Of a DNA stretch of 64,000 bases, positions 8,602 to 17,689 are shown piece after piece (the first letter of the stretch is position 1; the number at the start of each line of letters is the position of its first letter). Below the pieces are notes generated by a model. That model had not been told where the DNA came from. It ran no database searches and saw only the letters and a program-made list of their open reading frames with translations. The position numbers and the translations under genes were made by a program. The DNA comes from a virus. Location: the IMG/VR virus record IMGVR_UViG_3300046791_000443, positions 1-64,000 of that record; one strand, given 5' to 3'.

Positions 8602-11600
8602 CAGGTGAGACCCGAGCCGCTGATGATCCAGCGCGTCGCCGTCACCTTGAGCGCGGTGGCGACGCCACCGACCGCCAGGGTGCGCGTGCCGGTCGTCGTC
8701 CCTGGGGACCACACCAGCACATCGGTGGACTGCACCAGGATCGTGATCGCCGTCGCGCTGTCGTTCACGAAGGTGATCGTCGTGCCGATGATGTAGGGCA
8801 GCGTCGTGTTGTTGGGGATGGTGTAGGCCGCCGCCCCCGCACCGACCGCGTGATAGACATGCCCGCCCGCGTCGCCCAGGACGGTCGAGTAGTTGCCCGC
8901 CTGGATGGACTGCGGCAGGTAGCCGATCTCGGTCTGGACCCAGGCCGTGGTCGCGATCGAGGTGTCGTTGTCGCCCGCCGCGGGCGTCGGCGCGGTCGGG
9001 TTGCCCGTCAGCGCCGCATTGTTGAACGTCGTGAGGTAGCTGCCGATCGGCTGGTAGGTCGCCGCCGCCGACGCGGTCGTCAGGAAGGCCGACATCCCCG
9101 CGATCGTCTGATAGGTCGACGCCGCCAGCGCCGTCGTCAGGTAGGCCGACATCGCGGCCACTGTCTGGTAAGGGCCGCCCGTGACGTAAGCCTTCGCCAG
9201 CACCCACGCTGCTGTCACAACCTCGGTAGCTGTTGCAGCACCGGAGGGGGATGCTCCCAACAACATCGTGCCGTTACGCAAAAACTCGAACTGCTGGATC
9301 GTCCCAGCGCCATCAGCGAGAGCGCGGAGGTATAGATTGCCGTCTGTCCAGGCCAGCGTATCCCAACGCTTGAGATCGACGCCTGCGTCGGCGTTCCACC
9401 ACTCGAGGATCGGATTGCCGGTCGCCGGCGCGATGAGGATGTTCGCGGCCTGGAGCTGCCCGGTGAATTGCGGGCTGGGCGCGAAGCCGGGGTTGGGATA
9501 GCTGCCCGCCAGCACGCCGCCCGCAGGCCCTGACGGCGCTCCACCGCCGCCGCCCCCGCCGCCACTGCTGGTCGAGGGCGAGGCCGGCACCCAGGTGGCG
9601 CCCGTGCCGTCGTCGTAGAAGATGTAGAGCGTGGCGCCGCCGGTCCCGTCGGTCGCGTTCCACCACAGGTTCCCTGGGCTGGGCGAGGCCGGTGGCGTGA
9701 GCCCGATGGTGACCGAGGCGCCGCCGCCGCCCGTGCTGTAGCCCTGGTCCTTCACCCACTTGGTGGTCGCGACGATCTCGTCGTTCTGGATCAGCGGGAT
9801 CGGCGCCATCGCCATGTAGCCTGGCGCCTTTACCACCCCGCCGTACTTGTTGAGGAACAGGGTGTACTTGTTGGTCGGCGTCGCCTGCTCAAACACCTCC
9901 ACGATCATCTCGTTGACCGTGTCGGAGTAGATCATCAAATCAGCATGATTGTTGCTGATGAAATTATGCGTCGAGCCGGCACCATCGGTGCCGAACCGCG
10001 TGCTGCCGAGAGCGATCAGATTGCTGATGAACGTCGCGTTGCTCGAGGGGTCGATGTGCAGCGCGCCGTTCCGGCCGAAGTAGGTGTCGCCGCTCGGTCG
10101 CGCCTCCCAGGCGACATAGTTGGACGCGCCCCCGATATGCCGGAGGCTGACCGTGATCGGCATGTTGCCGCCGACGACACCGGGCGTGCCCGTGACGGTG
10201 AAGTCGAAGAAGGGGCCGTAGACCCAGTCGTTGGTGAAGCCGACGCCGTTGGCCTGGATCCAGCCGATGCTGTCGCCATCCTGCAGCGACACCATCGCCG
10301 CGGGCGTGCCGCGCGCCGCCCACATCTCGAGGCCGCCGCCCCAGGTGCCATGCACCGGGTTGTTGCTGTAGGAGAAGACGCCGGCGCTGGTGTGGTAGCC
10401 GGCGTACTGCGTCGGCGTGCCGTTGGGATCCTCGTACCAGGACGAGAAGTAGCCCAGCGGCTTGTGATTGACCTCGGTCTCGAGCGTGCGCGTCCAGGTC
10501 GCTGCCGTCGGCGTCGCCAGGTCGACCGGATCGAGGACGGCGACGCTGCCCTTCTCGTTGATGTGCAGCGCGCTGTTGATGCCGAAGTAGGCGTTGCCGT
10601 CGGCATGGATCATCCAGCCGGCCCAGTTGCCCAGGAGGCCGTTGGCCATCGTGAGCCGGATGCTGGTCGGCATGGTGCCGCCGACACCCGGCGTGCCCTC
10701 GACGCGGATATCGAGGCCGCCCGTGTAGGGCCAGCTGGAGCCGTTGTAGCCGCGTGCAGCGTAGTAGCCGATGAGATCACCATCAGCGACCGCCAGGGGC
10801 GCGACCATTGTGCCGCGTGCACGGGCGAAGATGAAGCCGGGGCTGTTCTCAGAGCCGGTGCCGTAGCCGTAGACATTGAACTCGGTGAACCATTCACCTG
10901 GGCCGTTCTGCCAGATCAGCTCATCACGCATGACGCCAGTGAAGCCGCTGCCGTTGCCCAGTTTGAACGTGTTGTCGATGACGCCGCTGGCGGGCTCGTA
11001 GTAGCCGATCTGCTGCAGCGAGCCGTCGCGCCGCCACACATCCTGCGCCTGGACCGCGTAGTCGGGGCCGTCACCGAAGGCAGTGATCTTGAGCGAGCCC
11101 TCGTCCACGCCCGCTGAAGGATCTGGAACCTCGAGGGCCCACTCTTTCTTGCCGGCCGCGTTGGCCGTGTTGGTGAGACCATAGCCGGGCCAGGCGCTCT
11201 CGACCTGGAGCCAATTCGGCACGATCAGCGTGCCGTCGCGCTGGAAGGTGTAGCTCTTCAGGAGCGCGCCTAAATCGGCGTTCGCCTGAACGACGAGCGA
11301 CCCGCCGGACGATGAAGGCAGCATGTTGATCGACCAGAATTTCTGGTCGACCGCGTTCGTCGGGATCTGGAAGTCGTAACCAGGATTGAGACCCCAGTTG
11401 CTGATCCAGCCCGCATTGTCGAGCCACACACCGTCGCTGCCGTAGACACCGACCATGAGATCGCCCGACATCGTGTCGCCGATCTTCTTGACGTAGAGAC
11501 CGTCCGCCCCGGTGATCGTCAGGTAGCGCGTGTCGAGATCCGCGATGTCGACACCGACCGTGCCGGTCGAGGTGAGAGGGTTGGGCGTCAGCGTGATGCC

Positions 11601-12683
11601 GAAGGCCTCGCTGATCGAGGTGACGCCGCCCAGGCTCGCGGTCAGGTAGCCCTGGTCCCTGACCCATGCCGTCGTGGCGATGTGGGTCGAGCCAGCGGCG
11701 GCCGTCAGCGGCGGGAAGGTCAGGAAGGCGTGACCGTCGGGCTGGACATGGATGGCGTCGGCCTTGCCGAAGTAGGTGGTGCCGTCGGACATGGCGCGCC
11801 ACGCGAGCCAGTTCGCGTAGCCGCCATTGACCATCTCGAGGGCGACCGACATCGGCACGGTGCCGCCGCCGACGCCAGGGATCGTCGGCAGGACCGGACC
11901 ATCGACGTTCCAGGTGATCAGCGGGCCCCATGTCCAGGCAACGCCATCCCACCCGACCGCCTCGACCCACATGACGTTGTCGGGCGCCGCCACCGGCAGC
12001 CTCGCGTTGGGCGTGCCGCGCGACCCGAAGGACTGGTAGCCGGCGCCATAGACGCCACCGAACCCCTCGATGTGGTCGGAGAAGGCATAGAGCGACACAT
12101 CGCCGTGCCAGCCGTCGGCGGCGCCCCAGGCCCACAGCAGGCCGAGGTTGTTCGTGTTGAAGTCGACGCTGCGCGGGTCGGTGACGACGAAGCCCAGGTT
12201 GGACTTGAAGTAGCCGGTGTCGGCCGTGACATCGCCATCGAACACCGGGTTGGGGGCGAAGCCTGGGTTGGGGTAGGTGTCCTTGAGCACGCCGCCCGCC
12301 GGGCCCATCGGCAGGGTCTCGATGGTGCTGGCCGGCACCCACTGCGGCGGCCCGCCCGTCTGGCCGATCAGCACCTCGCCGGCGAGCCCGGCCGGCGTCG
12401 TCTCGACCGGCAGCAGGCCCATGCCGTAGACCAGGCCGAACTGCAGGAGCTCGGTGACGCCCGTGCCGCCGTGGTCGACCGGCACCGTCTCGAGCGTGAC
12501 GATCGTGCCGGTGCGATGGAGCGGCGAGACGAAGCTGAGCTGCAGCAGCGCCGCCACGAAGCTCGTCATCTCGTCGACTGACGCCTTGTACGAAACGCCC
12601 GCCTGGACGACCTCAAAGAGCGCGGCACCCGAGAGGGTGCCGACGTCAGGGAGGTTGGGGATCTGCTTGTATCCCTCGGTCAT
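8601..12683 (-). CDS. Long tail fibre protein
   Basis: 1360 residues, ATG at 12683 overlapping the previous stop (TAATG). The N-terminus (MTEGYKQIPNLPDVG) likely attaches to the virion. The middle holds repeated blocks and four recurring junction phrases: ATTAWVRDQGY, ATTKWVKDQGY, VTAAWVLAKAY and ATTAWVQTEIGY. GPAGGVLKDTYPNPGF and GPAGGVLAGSYPNPGF are a clear internal repeat of a motif common in fibres. The C-terminus is a beta-rich domain (YSTVLGDAGGHVYH to WIISGSGL). Translationally coupled to the glycine-rich tip gene. It shares segments such as WTDGNLYLRAL with the other long fibre, so the two are partly homologous. Confidence 0.85.
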   Translation of the reverse strand: MTEGYKQIPNLPDVGTLSGAALFEVVQAGVSYKASVDEMTSFVAALLQLSFVSPLHRTGTIVTLETVPVDHGGTGVTELLQFGLVYGMGLLPVETTPAGLAGEVLIGQTGGPPQWVPASTIETLPMGPAGGVLKDTYPNPGFAPNPVFDGDVTADTGYFKSNLGFVVTDPRSVDFNTNNLGLLWAWGAADGWHGDVSLYAFSDHIEGFGGVYGAGYQSFGSRGTPNARLPVAAPDNVMWVEAVGWDGVAWTWGPLITWNVDGPVLPTIPGVGGGTVPMSVALEMVNGGYANWLAWRAMSDGTTYFGKADAIHVQPDGHAFLTFPPLTAAAGSTHIATTAWVRDQGYLTASLGGVTSISEAFGITLTPNPLTSTGTVGVDIADLDTRYLTITGADGLYVKKIGDTMSGDLMVGVYGSDGVWLDNAGWISNWGLNPGYDFQIPTNAVDQKFWSINMLPSSSGGSLVVQANADLGALLKSYTFQRDGTLIVPNWLQVESAWPGYGLTNTANAAGKKEWALEVPDPSAGVDEGSLKITAFGDGPDYAVQAQDVWRRDGSLQQIGYYEPASGVIDNTFKLGNGSGFTGVMRDELIWQNGPGEWFTEFNVYGYGTGSENSPGFIFARARGTMVAPLAVADGDLIGYYAARGYNGSSWPYTGGLDIRVEGTPGVGGTMPTSIRLTMANGLLGNWAGWMIHADGNAYFGINSALHINEKGSVAVLDPVDLATPTAATWTRTLETEVNHKPLGYFSSWYEDPNGTPTQYAGYHTSAGVFSYSNNPVHGTWGGGLEMWAARGTPAAMVSLQDGDSIGWIQANGVGFTNDWVYGPFFDFTVTGTPGVVGGNMPITVSLRHIGGASNYVAWEARPSGDTYFGRNGALHIDPSSNATFISNLIALGSTRFGTDGAGSTHNFISNNHADLMIYSDTVNEMIVEVFEQATPTNKYTLFLNKYGGVVKAPGYMAMAPIPLIQNDEIVATTKWVKDQGYSTGGGGASVTIGLTPPASPSPGNLWWNATDGTGGATLYIFYDDGTGATWVPASPSTSSGGGGGGGGAPSGPAGGVLAGSYPNPGFAPSPQFTGQLQAANILIAPATGNPILEWWNADAGVDLKRWDTLAWTDGNLYLRALADGAGTIQQFEFLRNGTMLLGASPSGAATATEVVTAAWVLAKAYVTGGPYQTVAAMSAYLTTALAASTYQTIAGMSAFLTTASAAATYQPIGSYLTTFNNAALTGNPTAPTPAAGDNDTSIATTAWVQTEIGYLPQSIQAGNYSTVLGDAGGHVYHAVGAGAAAYTIPNNTTLPYIIGTTITFVNDSATAITILVQSTDVLVWSPGTTTGTRTLAVGGVATALKVTATRWIISGSGLT

Positions 12684-13183
12684 TAAAGCGGCCCAGTCTC
12701 GGGCACTTCATCGTTGCCAGGGGGCAGGCCGATATCGGTGTCGCCGGGTGCCTGGGTACCAGGCTGTTCGTTGAGACCAGCAGGCGGCTCGCCGGTCTGC
12801 TGTGGCACGCGACGACGGTCCTCCTGGGTGGTGCGGAACGAACCGCCAGGGATCGGGATGCCGGTGAAGGGCAGCGTGTCGTAGGGCGGCCCACCCGTGA
12901 CGCGGAAGTCAGCCGTCAGCCGCTCGACGTTCTGCTCGGGGCGCGGGTTCATGATCGGGATCGGGTCGGCCGGCAGGATGATGGCGCGCAGCTGCATCTG
13001 CGGCCGATCGAGGCAGCGCGGGCACACCAGGATCCGCTTGTTGATCAGCGATGCGCCGGCCCAGTCGAACTGCCAGCGCAGCTTGTTGTGATTGTACCAG
13101 ATGCCACAGCCGTCGCAGACCGCGAAGGCCCGCGGCCGTGTCATGCTGGCGTGAGCTCGACCGGCGCGTGATGCGTAGCCCAT
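12683..13183 (-). CDS. Zinc-ribbon structural-operon protein
   Basis: 166 residues, ATG at 13183, two bases after the adaptor stop. Residues about 20-60 hold two Cys pairs, CDGCGIWY and CPRCLDRP, about 30 residues apart with aromatic residues between: a typical zinc ribbon. The rest is proline-rich and probably extended (TGGPPYDTLPFTGIPIPGG and an acidic Pro/Gly tail). Short zinc-ribbon proteins beside the adaptor gene occur in other podophages. It may be a neck or tail assembly factor. Function inferred from position only. Confidence 0.7.
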   Translation of the reverse strand: MGYASRAGRAHASMTRPRAFAVCDGCGIWYNHNKLRWQFDWAGASLINKRILVCPRCLDRPQMQLRAIILPADPIPIMNPRPEQNVERLTADFRVTGGPPYDTLPFTGIPIPGGSFRTTQEDRRRVPQQTGEPPAGLNEQPGTQAPGDTDIGLPPGNDEVPETGPL

Positions 13184-13185
13184 GG

Positions 13186-13884
13186 TCAGTTCCTGTAGTA
13201 GCCGCCCAGCATCGGGCTGATGTAGAAGCTCGCGTTCTCCACATCGTTGCCTGCTGCCGTGGCGTAGGACTTCTCCGCGAAGGGCGCCAGCGCCGTGATC
13301 AGTGACGGCGCCCAGGAGCGTGCGAGCTGCAGCGCCAGGCCATCGGCAAAGGCGTTGAACCAGCGATAGGGCAGATCCATCGTCTTGCCGGCGTCGAGCG
13401 CGGCGTCCTGGACCTGGGTGACGCGGTAGTATTCGAGCGTGTCGCCGCTCACGCCATCAGGCACCGGCCACAGCGTCACCGTCGGGTGGATCAGGCGATC
13501 GAACCAGAAGACCGAGGTGAAGCCCTGGTGGTCCTTGTTGGGGTAGCTGGCGTACTCGGTGCGACTGACCGGCAGGATGATGCGGTCGATCTTCGGCGTC
13601 ACCGGGGCGTACTGCTTTCGGATGTAGGCATCGAGGATCATGATCGTCTTGGGGTCGACCGCGTAGGTCGACTGGCCCTCGATCAGGGGCTCGCTCACCA
13701 GGTCGACCTTCCACAGGTTGACGCCCTGCTGCGACCAGTCGGCCAGCAGCAGGTTGGCCGCCATCCTCGACGTCTCCATGTGCGCCTGGGTCAGCGCCGG
13801 GCTGCGGATCTGGCACAGGTTGAAGGCGTAGAGGACCAGCTCACCGAGCGAAGGGCTGAAGGTATACGTCTCGCTGGTAGCCAT
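13186..13884 (-). CDS. Head-tail adaptor (P22 gp4 / SU10 adaptor type)
   Basis: 232 residues, ATG at 13884 with a GAGG ribosome-binding site. The N-terminal pattern AFNLCQIRSPALTQAHMETS, MAANLLLADWSQQGVNLWKV and a following beta segment is the recognisable start of podophage adaptor proteins that dock under the portal. Aromatic strands follow (FWFDRLIHPTVTLWPVPDG), then a helical end (WFNAFADGLALQLARSWAP). This is the more canonical of the two adaptor-like genes. It lies between capsid-associated genes and tail fibres, as expected. Confidence 0.75.
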   Translation of the reverse strand: MATSETYTFSPSLGELVLYAFNLCQIRSPALTQAHMETSRMAANLLLADWSQQGVNLWKVDLVSEPLIEGQSTYAVDPKTIMILDAYIRKQYAPVTPKIDRIILPVSRTEYASYPNKDHQGFTSVFWFDRLIHPTVTLWPVPDGVSGDTLEYYRVTQVQDAALDAGKTMDLPYRWFNAFADGLALQLARSWAPSLITALAPFAEKSYATAAGNDVENASFYISPMLGGYYRN

Positions 13885-13890
13885 GCGACC

Positions 13891-14535
13891 TCACAGATTG
13901 ACGACGCCTGGCTGGGTGAACGTGGCGGTGACGAGACCCGTGCCGCTGTTCAGGAAGATGCGGGCGTAGGCCCAGGGCACGACGAGCTGGCCCGAGGCAT
14001 TGGCCGTCTTGCCGACCAGTGCCGCATCCGGCGCATCGATCCATACCATGTCGTTGATCGCGACCGGGTTGGTCGGTGAGTTGGGGTCGTCAGCCGTGAC
14101 CTCGATGTCGTAGGCGACCGTGCCGCCGACCTTCACCATCACGCCGATCGGCGTCCACGCCCAGGGATCGAGCGCCACCATCGGGCTGGCGCCGACGCTG
14201 GCCGTGCCGATGCTGACCGCGCCCAGGGAGGCCTGGTTGCCGTTCACACCGGTGACCTTGTTGTACTGGTTGACCGACATCACGGTGCCGGGCGCCGCCG
14301 GACCGTAGATGGTCTCGCTCACGGTGTTGCCCGCCACGTTGCGGCCAGAGAGCTCCAGGCGCAGGCCAGGCTCGGCCGCGGCGAAGGTGAAGAGGATGTT
14401 GCGATCGACGCCGGCGCCCATGCTCGTGGCGCCGTCCAGAACGAGCGCACCGGCCGGTGCGACCAGCGCGGTGCGGACTAGGACGGCGTTACCGGCGACA
14501 GCCAGGTTGCCTACTGAAACGGTGATCGGGCGCAT
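13891..14535 (-). CDS. Virion structural protein, beta-rich
   Basis: 214 residues, ATG at 14535 preceded by AAGGAGAC. Almost entirely Gly/Ala/Val/Thr-rich alternating strands (ALVAPAGALVLDGA, LRLELSGRNVAGNTVSETI, YDIEVTADDPNSPTNPV), with few charges. Proteins of this style lie between the capsid and adaptor genes in many podophages and serve as capsid decoration or minor head proteins. No specific family recognised; role inferred from composition and operon position. Confidence 0.65.
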   Translation of the reverse strand: MRPITVSVGNLAVAGNAVLVRTALVAPAGALVLDGATSMGAGVDRNILFTFAAAEPGLRLELSGRNVAGNTVSETIYGPAAPGTVMSVNQYNKVTGVNGNQASLGAVSIGTASVGASPMVALDPWAWTPIGVMVKVGGTVAYDIEVTADDPNSPTNPVAINDMVWIDAPDAALVGKTANASGQLVVPWAYARIFLNSGTGLVTATFTQPGVVNL

Positions 14536-14589
14536 CGCAGTCTCCTTGGCGCGCCCACGGTCACGCTGTCAGCGGCACGCCCTCGTTGG

Positions 14590-14880
14590 TTACTTGGATC
14601 CGGGGGTCGCGTGCCCCTTGGTCTTGCCTTTGCCGGAGGCGGTGCCCGCCATCGGGTTGCCGTTCCAGCCGCCCATCGACTTGCTACCGCTGACAGTACG
14701 CCCACCGCTCGCTCGGCCGAAGCGGCCGGCGTGTGGCGATGGCTTTCCGCCCTTGATAGGTCCGATAGAGACCCCGCCGCCTTTCTTGCGAGCGACGGCG
14801 CCACCAGCATTCTTGCCGACCGCGCCTCCGCTCTGCTTGGCGACAGCGCCCCCCGCGGCGTGACCTGTACGTCCCTTCAT
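14590..14880 (-). CDS. Small basic Gly-rich protein with AGGA/V repeats
   Basis: 96 residues, ATG at 14880 with GGGAGAG upstream. The frame has longer starts that would invade the neighbouring gene. Strongly basic, low complexity: four repeats of (A/S)GGAV-type units (AAGGAVAKQ, SGGAVGKN, AGGAVARKK) followed by Lys/Gly/Ser segments. It carries the same GG(R/K/A)(V/T) motif seen in the internal proteins at 19776, 20998 and 59372. It probably lacks a stable fold and could bind DNA or virion partners. Expressed within the structural operon. Confidence 0.6.
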   Translation of the reverse strand: MKGRTGHAAGGAVAKQSGGAVGKNAGGAVARKKGGGVSIGPIKGGKPSPHAGRFGRASGGRTVSGSKSMGGWNGNPMAGTASGKGKTKGHATPGSK

Positions 14881-14891
14881 GAATGCTCTCC

Positions 14892-15980
14892 CTACGCCTG
14901 GGCAACGCCATAGACGCCGTTCTGCAGGCTCATGATCATCGGTGTGGGCGACTGTGTCACCACCAGACGCTTGGAGCCATCCGACGCCGACTGCACCGCG
15001 TAGGTGCCGCGGACGTCGCCGGTCGTCGGGGTCGAGGGGCCGCCGATGCCAGCCAGGTAGCCCGTGGTCGCCGTGACGGCGGCACCGGCCCAGGTGATGG
15101 CGACATCCTGGAAGCTGCCGCTGTAGAGCGGGAAACCGAAGATGTCGGTCGTGCCGACCGTCACCGTGGCACCGACGATGCCGACCGGCGTGACGCTCTG
15201 CAGCCACTTGAAGGCCTTCTTGCCCGAGACCGTGGTCGCGCCGGCGGCGGTGAGGGCCTCCGTCAGCGGCATGCCGTAAACGTCGAGGCCACGCAGCGTG
15301 TAGACCGCCGTGTCGCCCGCAGCCGTCGTGATGCTGAGAGCGCGCCCGGCCATGGTCATCGGGTTGTAGAGGCTCGACCCGGTCTGGCTGGGATTGCCTG
15401 GGATGACGGGGACGCCACGATAGCCGGGGGCACCGATCAGGGCGCCCGAGGCGAAGGTCTGGGAGCGGTCCAGGATGTAGGTGCCGGTGTCGCCGCGGCC
15501 GGTGCCGTAGCCTACCACGGTGGCCGGCTGGAGCGTGCCGCCGGCATCCCAGATGACGGTGCCTGGAGTGATCGTTCCGGTGACGACAGTGGCGGTGAGG
15601 ACGTTGCCCGCGATCGAGCCCGTGAGCGAGACGCGGAGCGCATCGATCAGCAGGAGACCCGTCAGCCCGCCAGCCGCCGCGCCGACCGTGACGACCGTCG
15701 AGTTGACGGTCGGCAGGACGAGAGGCGTGCCGTTGACCGGCACCTGCGAGCCGATGACCGTCGCCGCACCCAACGCCGTCGGGATGAAGTTGATCGTGTC
15801 GATCTTGCTCATGCCGAGCCAGCCGGCCGGCACCTTGGACGAGCCGGGGGTGTAGCCCTGCGGCCCGAGGATCCCGACGCCGCCATAGAACAGCGACGAC
15901 CCGAGGTATGGGTTGTTGTCCATGCCACCGGGCGCCTCACCGAAGACGATCAGCGGGCCAGTGAATGCTGAGACAGACAT
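14892..15980 (-). CDS. Virion structural protein next to capsid gene
   Basis: 362 residues, ATG at 15980 with GGGAGAAG upstream. Beta-rich, Gly/Thr/Val-rich and poor in charges, with a possible Ig-like middle (TVVTGTITPGTVIWDAGG) and a C-terminal strand region ending MIMSLQNGVYGVAQA. It follows the major capsid gene by 16 bp. Its size and composition fit a capsid decoration, head fibre or minor head protein. No catalytic motif seen. The name rests on location and composition. Confidence 0.65.
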   Translation of the reverse strand: MSVSAFTGPLIVFGEAPGGMDNNPYLGSSLFYGGVGILGPQGYTPGSSKVPAGWLGMSKIDTINFIPTALGAATVIGSQVPVNGTPLVLPTVNSTVVTVGAAAGGLTGLLLIDALRVSLTGSIAGNVLTATVVTGTITPGTVIWDAGGTLQPATVVGYGTGRGDTGTYILDRSQTFASGALIGAPGYRGVPVIPGNPSQTGSSLYNPMTMAGRALSITTAAGDTAVYTLRGLDVYGMPLTEALTAAGATTVSGKKAFKWLQSVTPVGIVGATVTVGTTDIFGFPLYSGSFQDVAITWAGAAVTATTGYLAGIGGPSTPTTGDVRGTYAVQSASDGSKRLVVTQSPTPMIMSLQNGVYGVAQA

Positions 15981-15996
15981 TCAGCTTCTCCCTTGA

Positions 15997-16911
15997 TTAC
16001 GCCGTCGGGTAGGTGCCGTAGATGGCGCGCCAGTTGTAGTAGGCGAACGAGTACCGCTCGTAGCCCTTCACCAGCAAGTTGTCGGTGATGAAATCCACCT
16101 GCATGTCAGTCTCGAAACTGATGCGGGTCATGTAGCTGAGACCGTCGATGTTGGTCAGCAGGAACCACGGGAAAGCCGAGGTGAGGAAGTCCATCACCAT
16201 GAAGCTCTCCGGCAGGCCGCCGGCGGTGCTCAGGATTGCGTTGACGTCGTTGTCGGCCGTTCCAGGGCGCAGCTCGGTCTTGAGCAGGCGGATCGCGGTC
16301 GGCTCGTTCTGCGGCGCGATGATCAGCTTGCGCGCCCGCGCCAGCATCTTGAGGCCGGCGATGTCGCGGAAGTTGGTGCGGATCGCGACCTGGGCGTTGA
16401 GCAGCGACGCCTCGTTGAGATCGACGTCGACCGAAGGTCGATTGGAGATCGTCTGCCCGTCGATCGGATGCGCGACGTTGATCATGCTGACGCCGTCACC
16501 CCCGATGTTGGGGTTGTAGACGTTGCCGGTGTTGAGGAGGTCGGCGCCGTAGATCTCCTTGGTCTGATGGAAGCTCTCCGTCAGGCCGAGGTTGGAGGGC
16601 GCGAACTGGGTCTTGTAGAGGTTGTCGTCGATCGCCTTGCGCGTCATCGCGTAGCCGAGACCGACTTCCAGGTGCTCCTGGTTGTAGATGAAACGCTCGC
16701 CGGCGCCGTTGTCGAAGGCAGTCTGGCCGCCTTCTGTCTTCAGCTGAGCGAGGCCCATGTACCGCATCTCGGCGGTGCGCTCGAGAGCCATCTTGCTCTC
16801 GTGCTTGGCATAGACCTTGTCGTACTGCGACGGGATCTGTTCGTACTTGCCCTCGACGCCGCGCAGGCCCGGCAGGAGCAGATCCTTGATCTGTGAGAGA
16901 TTGACGGCCAT
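15997..16911 (-). CDS. Major capsid protein
   Basis: 304 residues, ATG at 16911 with GGGAGAAG. The pattern fits HK97-fold capsid proteins of the Mu gpT-like kind: an N-terminal helix with basic/acidic alternation, a strand-turn-strand P-domain region (RFIYNQEHLEVGLGYAMTR), a helical spine (SLLNAQVAIRTNFRDIAGL) and a loop near KLIIAPQNEPTAIRLL. The C-terminus has the usual strand-rich end (DMQVDFITDNLLVKGYERY). Position after a scaffold-like gene and before decoration-type genes agrees. Shell subunit of the icosahedral head. No separate protease gene is recognised nearby. Confidence 0.8.
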   Translation of the reverse strand: MAVNLSQIKDLLLPGLRGVEGKYEQIPSQYDKVYAKHESKMALERTAEMRYMGLAQLKTEGGQTAFDNGAGERFIYNQEHLEVGLGYAMTRKAIDDNLYKTQFAPSNLGLTESFHQTKEIYGADLLNTGNVYNPNIGGDGVSMINVAHPIDGQTISNRPSVDVDLNEASLLNAQVAIRTNFRDIAGLKMLARARKLIIAPQNEPTAIRLLKTELRPGTADNDVNAILSTAGGLPESFMVMDFLTSAFPWFLLTNIDGLSYMTRISFETDMQVDFITDNLLVKGYERYSFAYYNWRAIYGTYPTA

Positions 16912-16923
16912 GGCTGCTTCTCC

Positions 16924-17553
16924 CTAGGCGATGCCGACTGGGCCGGCACCGTTGGTGCGCTGCCACTCGTTGTTGAAGCCGACGATGACCTGGTTGTAGG
17001 CCGTGGTCGGATCGGCTCCTGGGGCTCCCGGCGGGAAGGTGCGGAGGTCGCGCACGATGAACGGGAACGTCGCCGTCGTGCCGAGCGAGTTGAGGAAGGC
17101 GCCGGAGCGGCCGGTGTTGACGTTGCCGGTGCCGATCGCGAACTGGGCATACTGGCCGATCGGGGAGGTGCCCCAGGCGCCGAGCGTGCCGCTGATGTTG
17201 AAGGTGGTGCCGTTGCCCATGACGACGAACTGGGCGTTGGGGTCGTCGATGATGTGGGCGCTGACATCACCGTTGGCGTTGGAGCCGGGCCAGTAGTTGG
17301 CCCACACCTTGCGCTTCTCGGAGACCGAGAGGTACTCGCAGCCATTGAAGATGCCGTCGATGCGGGTCGTGCCTGGCGCGCCCTGGGTGATGTACCCGGT
17401 CGCGGCGCCGATCACCGGCATCACCGGGTCGCCAGAAAAGATTGGGGTCGCGTTGCCCGCGGCTACCTTGCGAATGACTTCAGCGAAGGTCGGCACGCCA
17501 CCCGAGCCGCCGTACCACTGCTGGAAGCCGTTTGGCGCATTGAAATTCGCCAT
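16924..17553 (-). CDS. Capsid-associated structural protein
   Basis: 209 residues, ATG at 17553 with AAAGGAGC. It begins MANFNAPNGFQQWYG, a start typical of capsid-decoration or stabilising proteins encoded beside the capsid gene in large podophages. The rest is a compact beta-rich domain (YLSVSEKRKVWANYWPG, AHIIDDPNAQFVVMGNG, YAQFAIGTGNVNTGRSG) with no catalytic signature. It lies 12 bp before the capsid gene. Decoration is the favoured role. Confidence 0.65.
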   Translation of the reverse strand: MANFNAPNGFQQWYGGSGGVPTFAEVIRKVAAGNATPIFSGDPVMPVIGAATGYITQGAPGTTRIDGIFNGCEYLSVSEKRKVWANYWPGSNANGDVSAHIIDDPNAQFVVMGNGTTFNISGTLGAWGTSPIGQYAQFAIGTGNVNTGRSGAFLNSLGTTATFPFIVRDLRTFPPGAPGADPTTAYNQVIVGFNNEWQRTNGAGPVGIA

Positions 17554-17689
17554 GACGGAATGCTCCTTTCGGAAGCTCCATCATCGCGCGCCGGGGCGAC
17601 TATAGGGGCCGGGAAACTTAGACGCTCCCACACCGGGGGGAGCACAAGCGGGTGCAATCTGCCCCCGATACGGGGGCCTTGTAAAGCCT
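17554..17689 (-). promoter_or_regulatory. Hairpin-bearing gap before the capsid genes
   Basis: 136 bp without a gene, ahead of the capsid block. It holds a perfect 7-bp stem GCCCCCG/CGGGGGC with a 3-nt loop at 17661-17677, and a second GC stem (GCTCCC/GGGAGC) around 17622-17645. Neither is followed by a T-run on the minus strand, so they are not classical terminators. A TATAGT-like -10 lies near 17598-17603 without a good -35. It may be an attenuator, an mRNA processing site or a weak promoter that boosts capsid expression. Confidence 0.4.

Noticed and set aside
17554-17689. Terminator before the capsid genes
   Set aside because: The two GC hairpins lack a T-run in minus orientation, so they were recorded only as possible regulatory structure.
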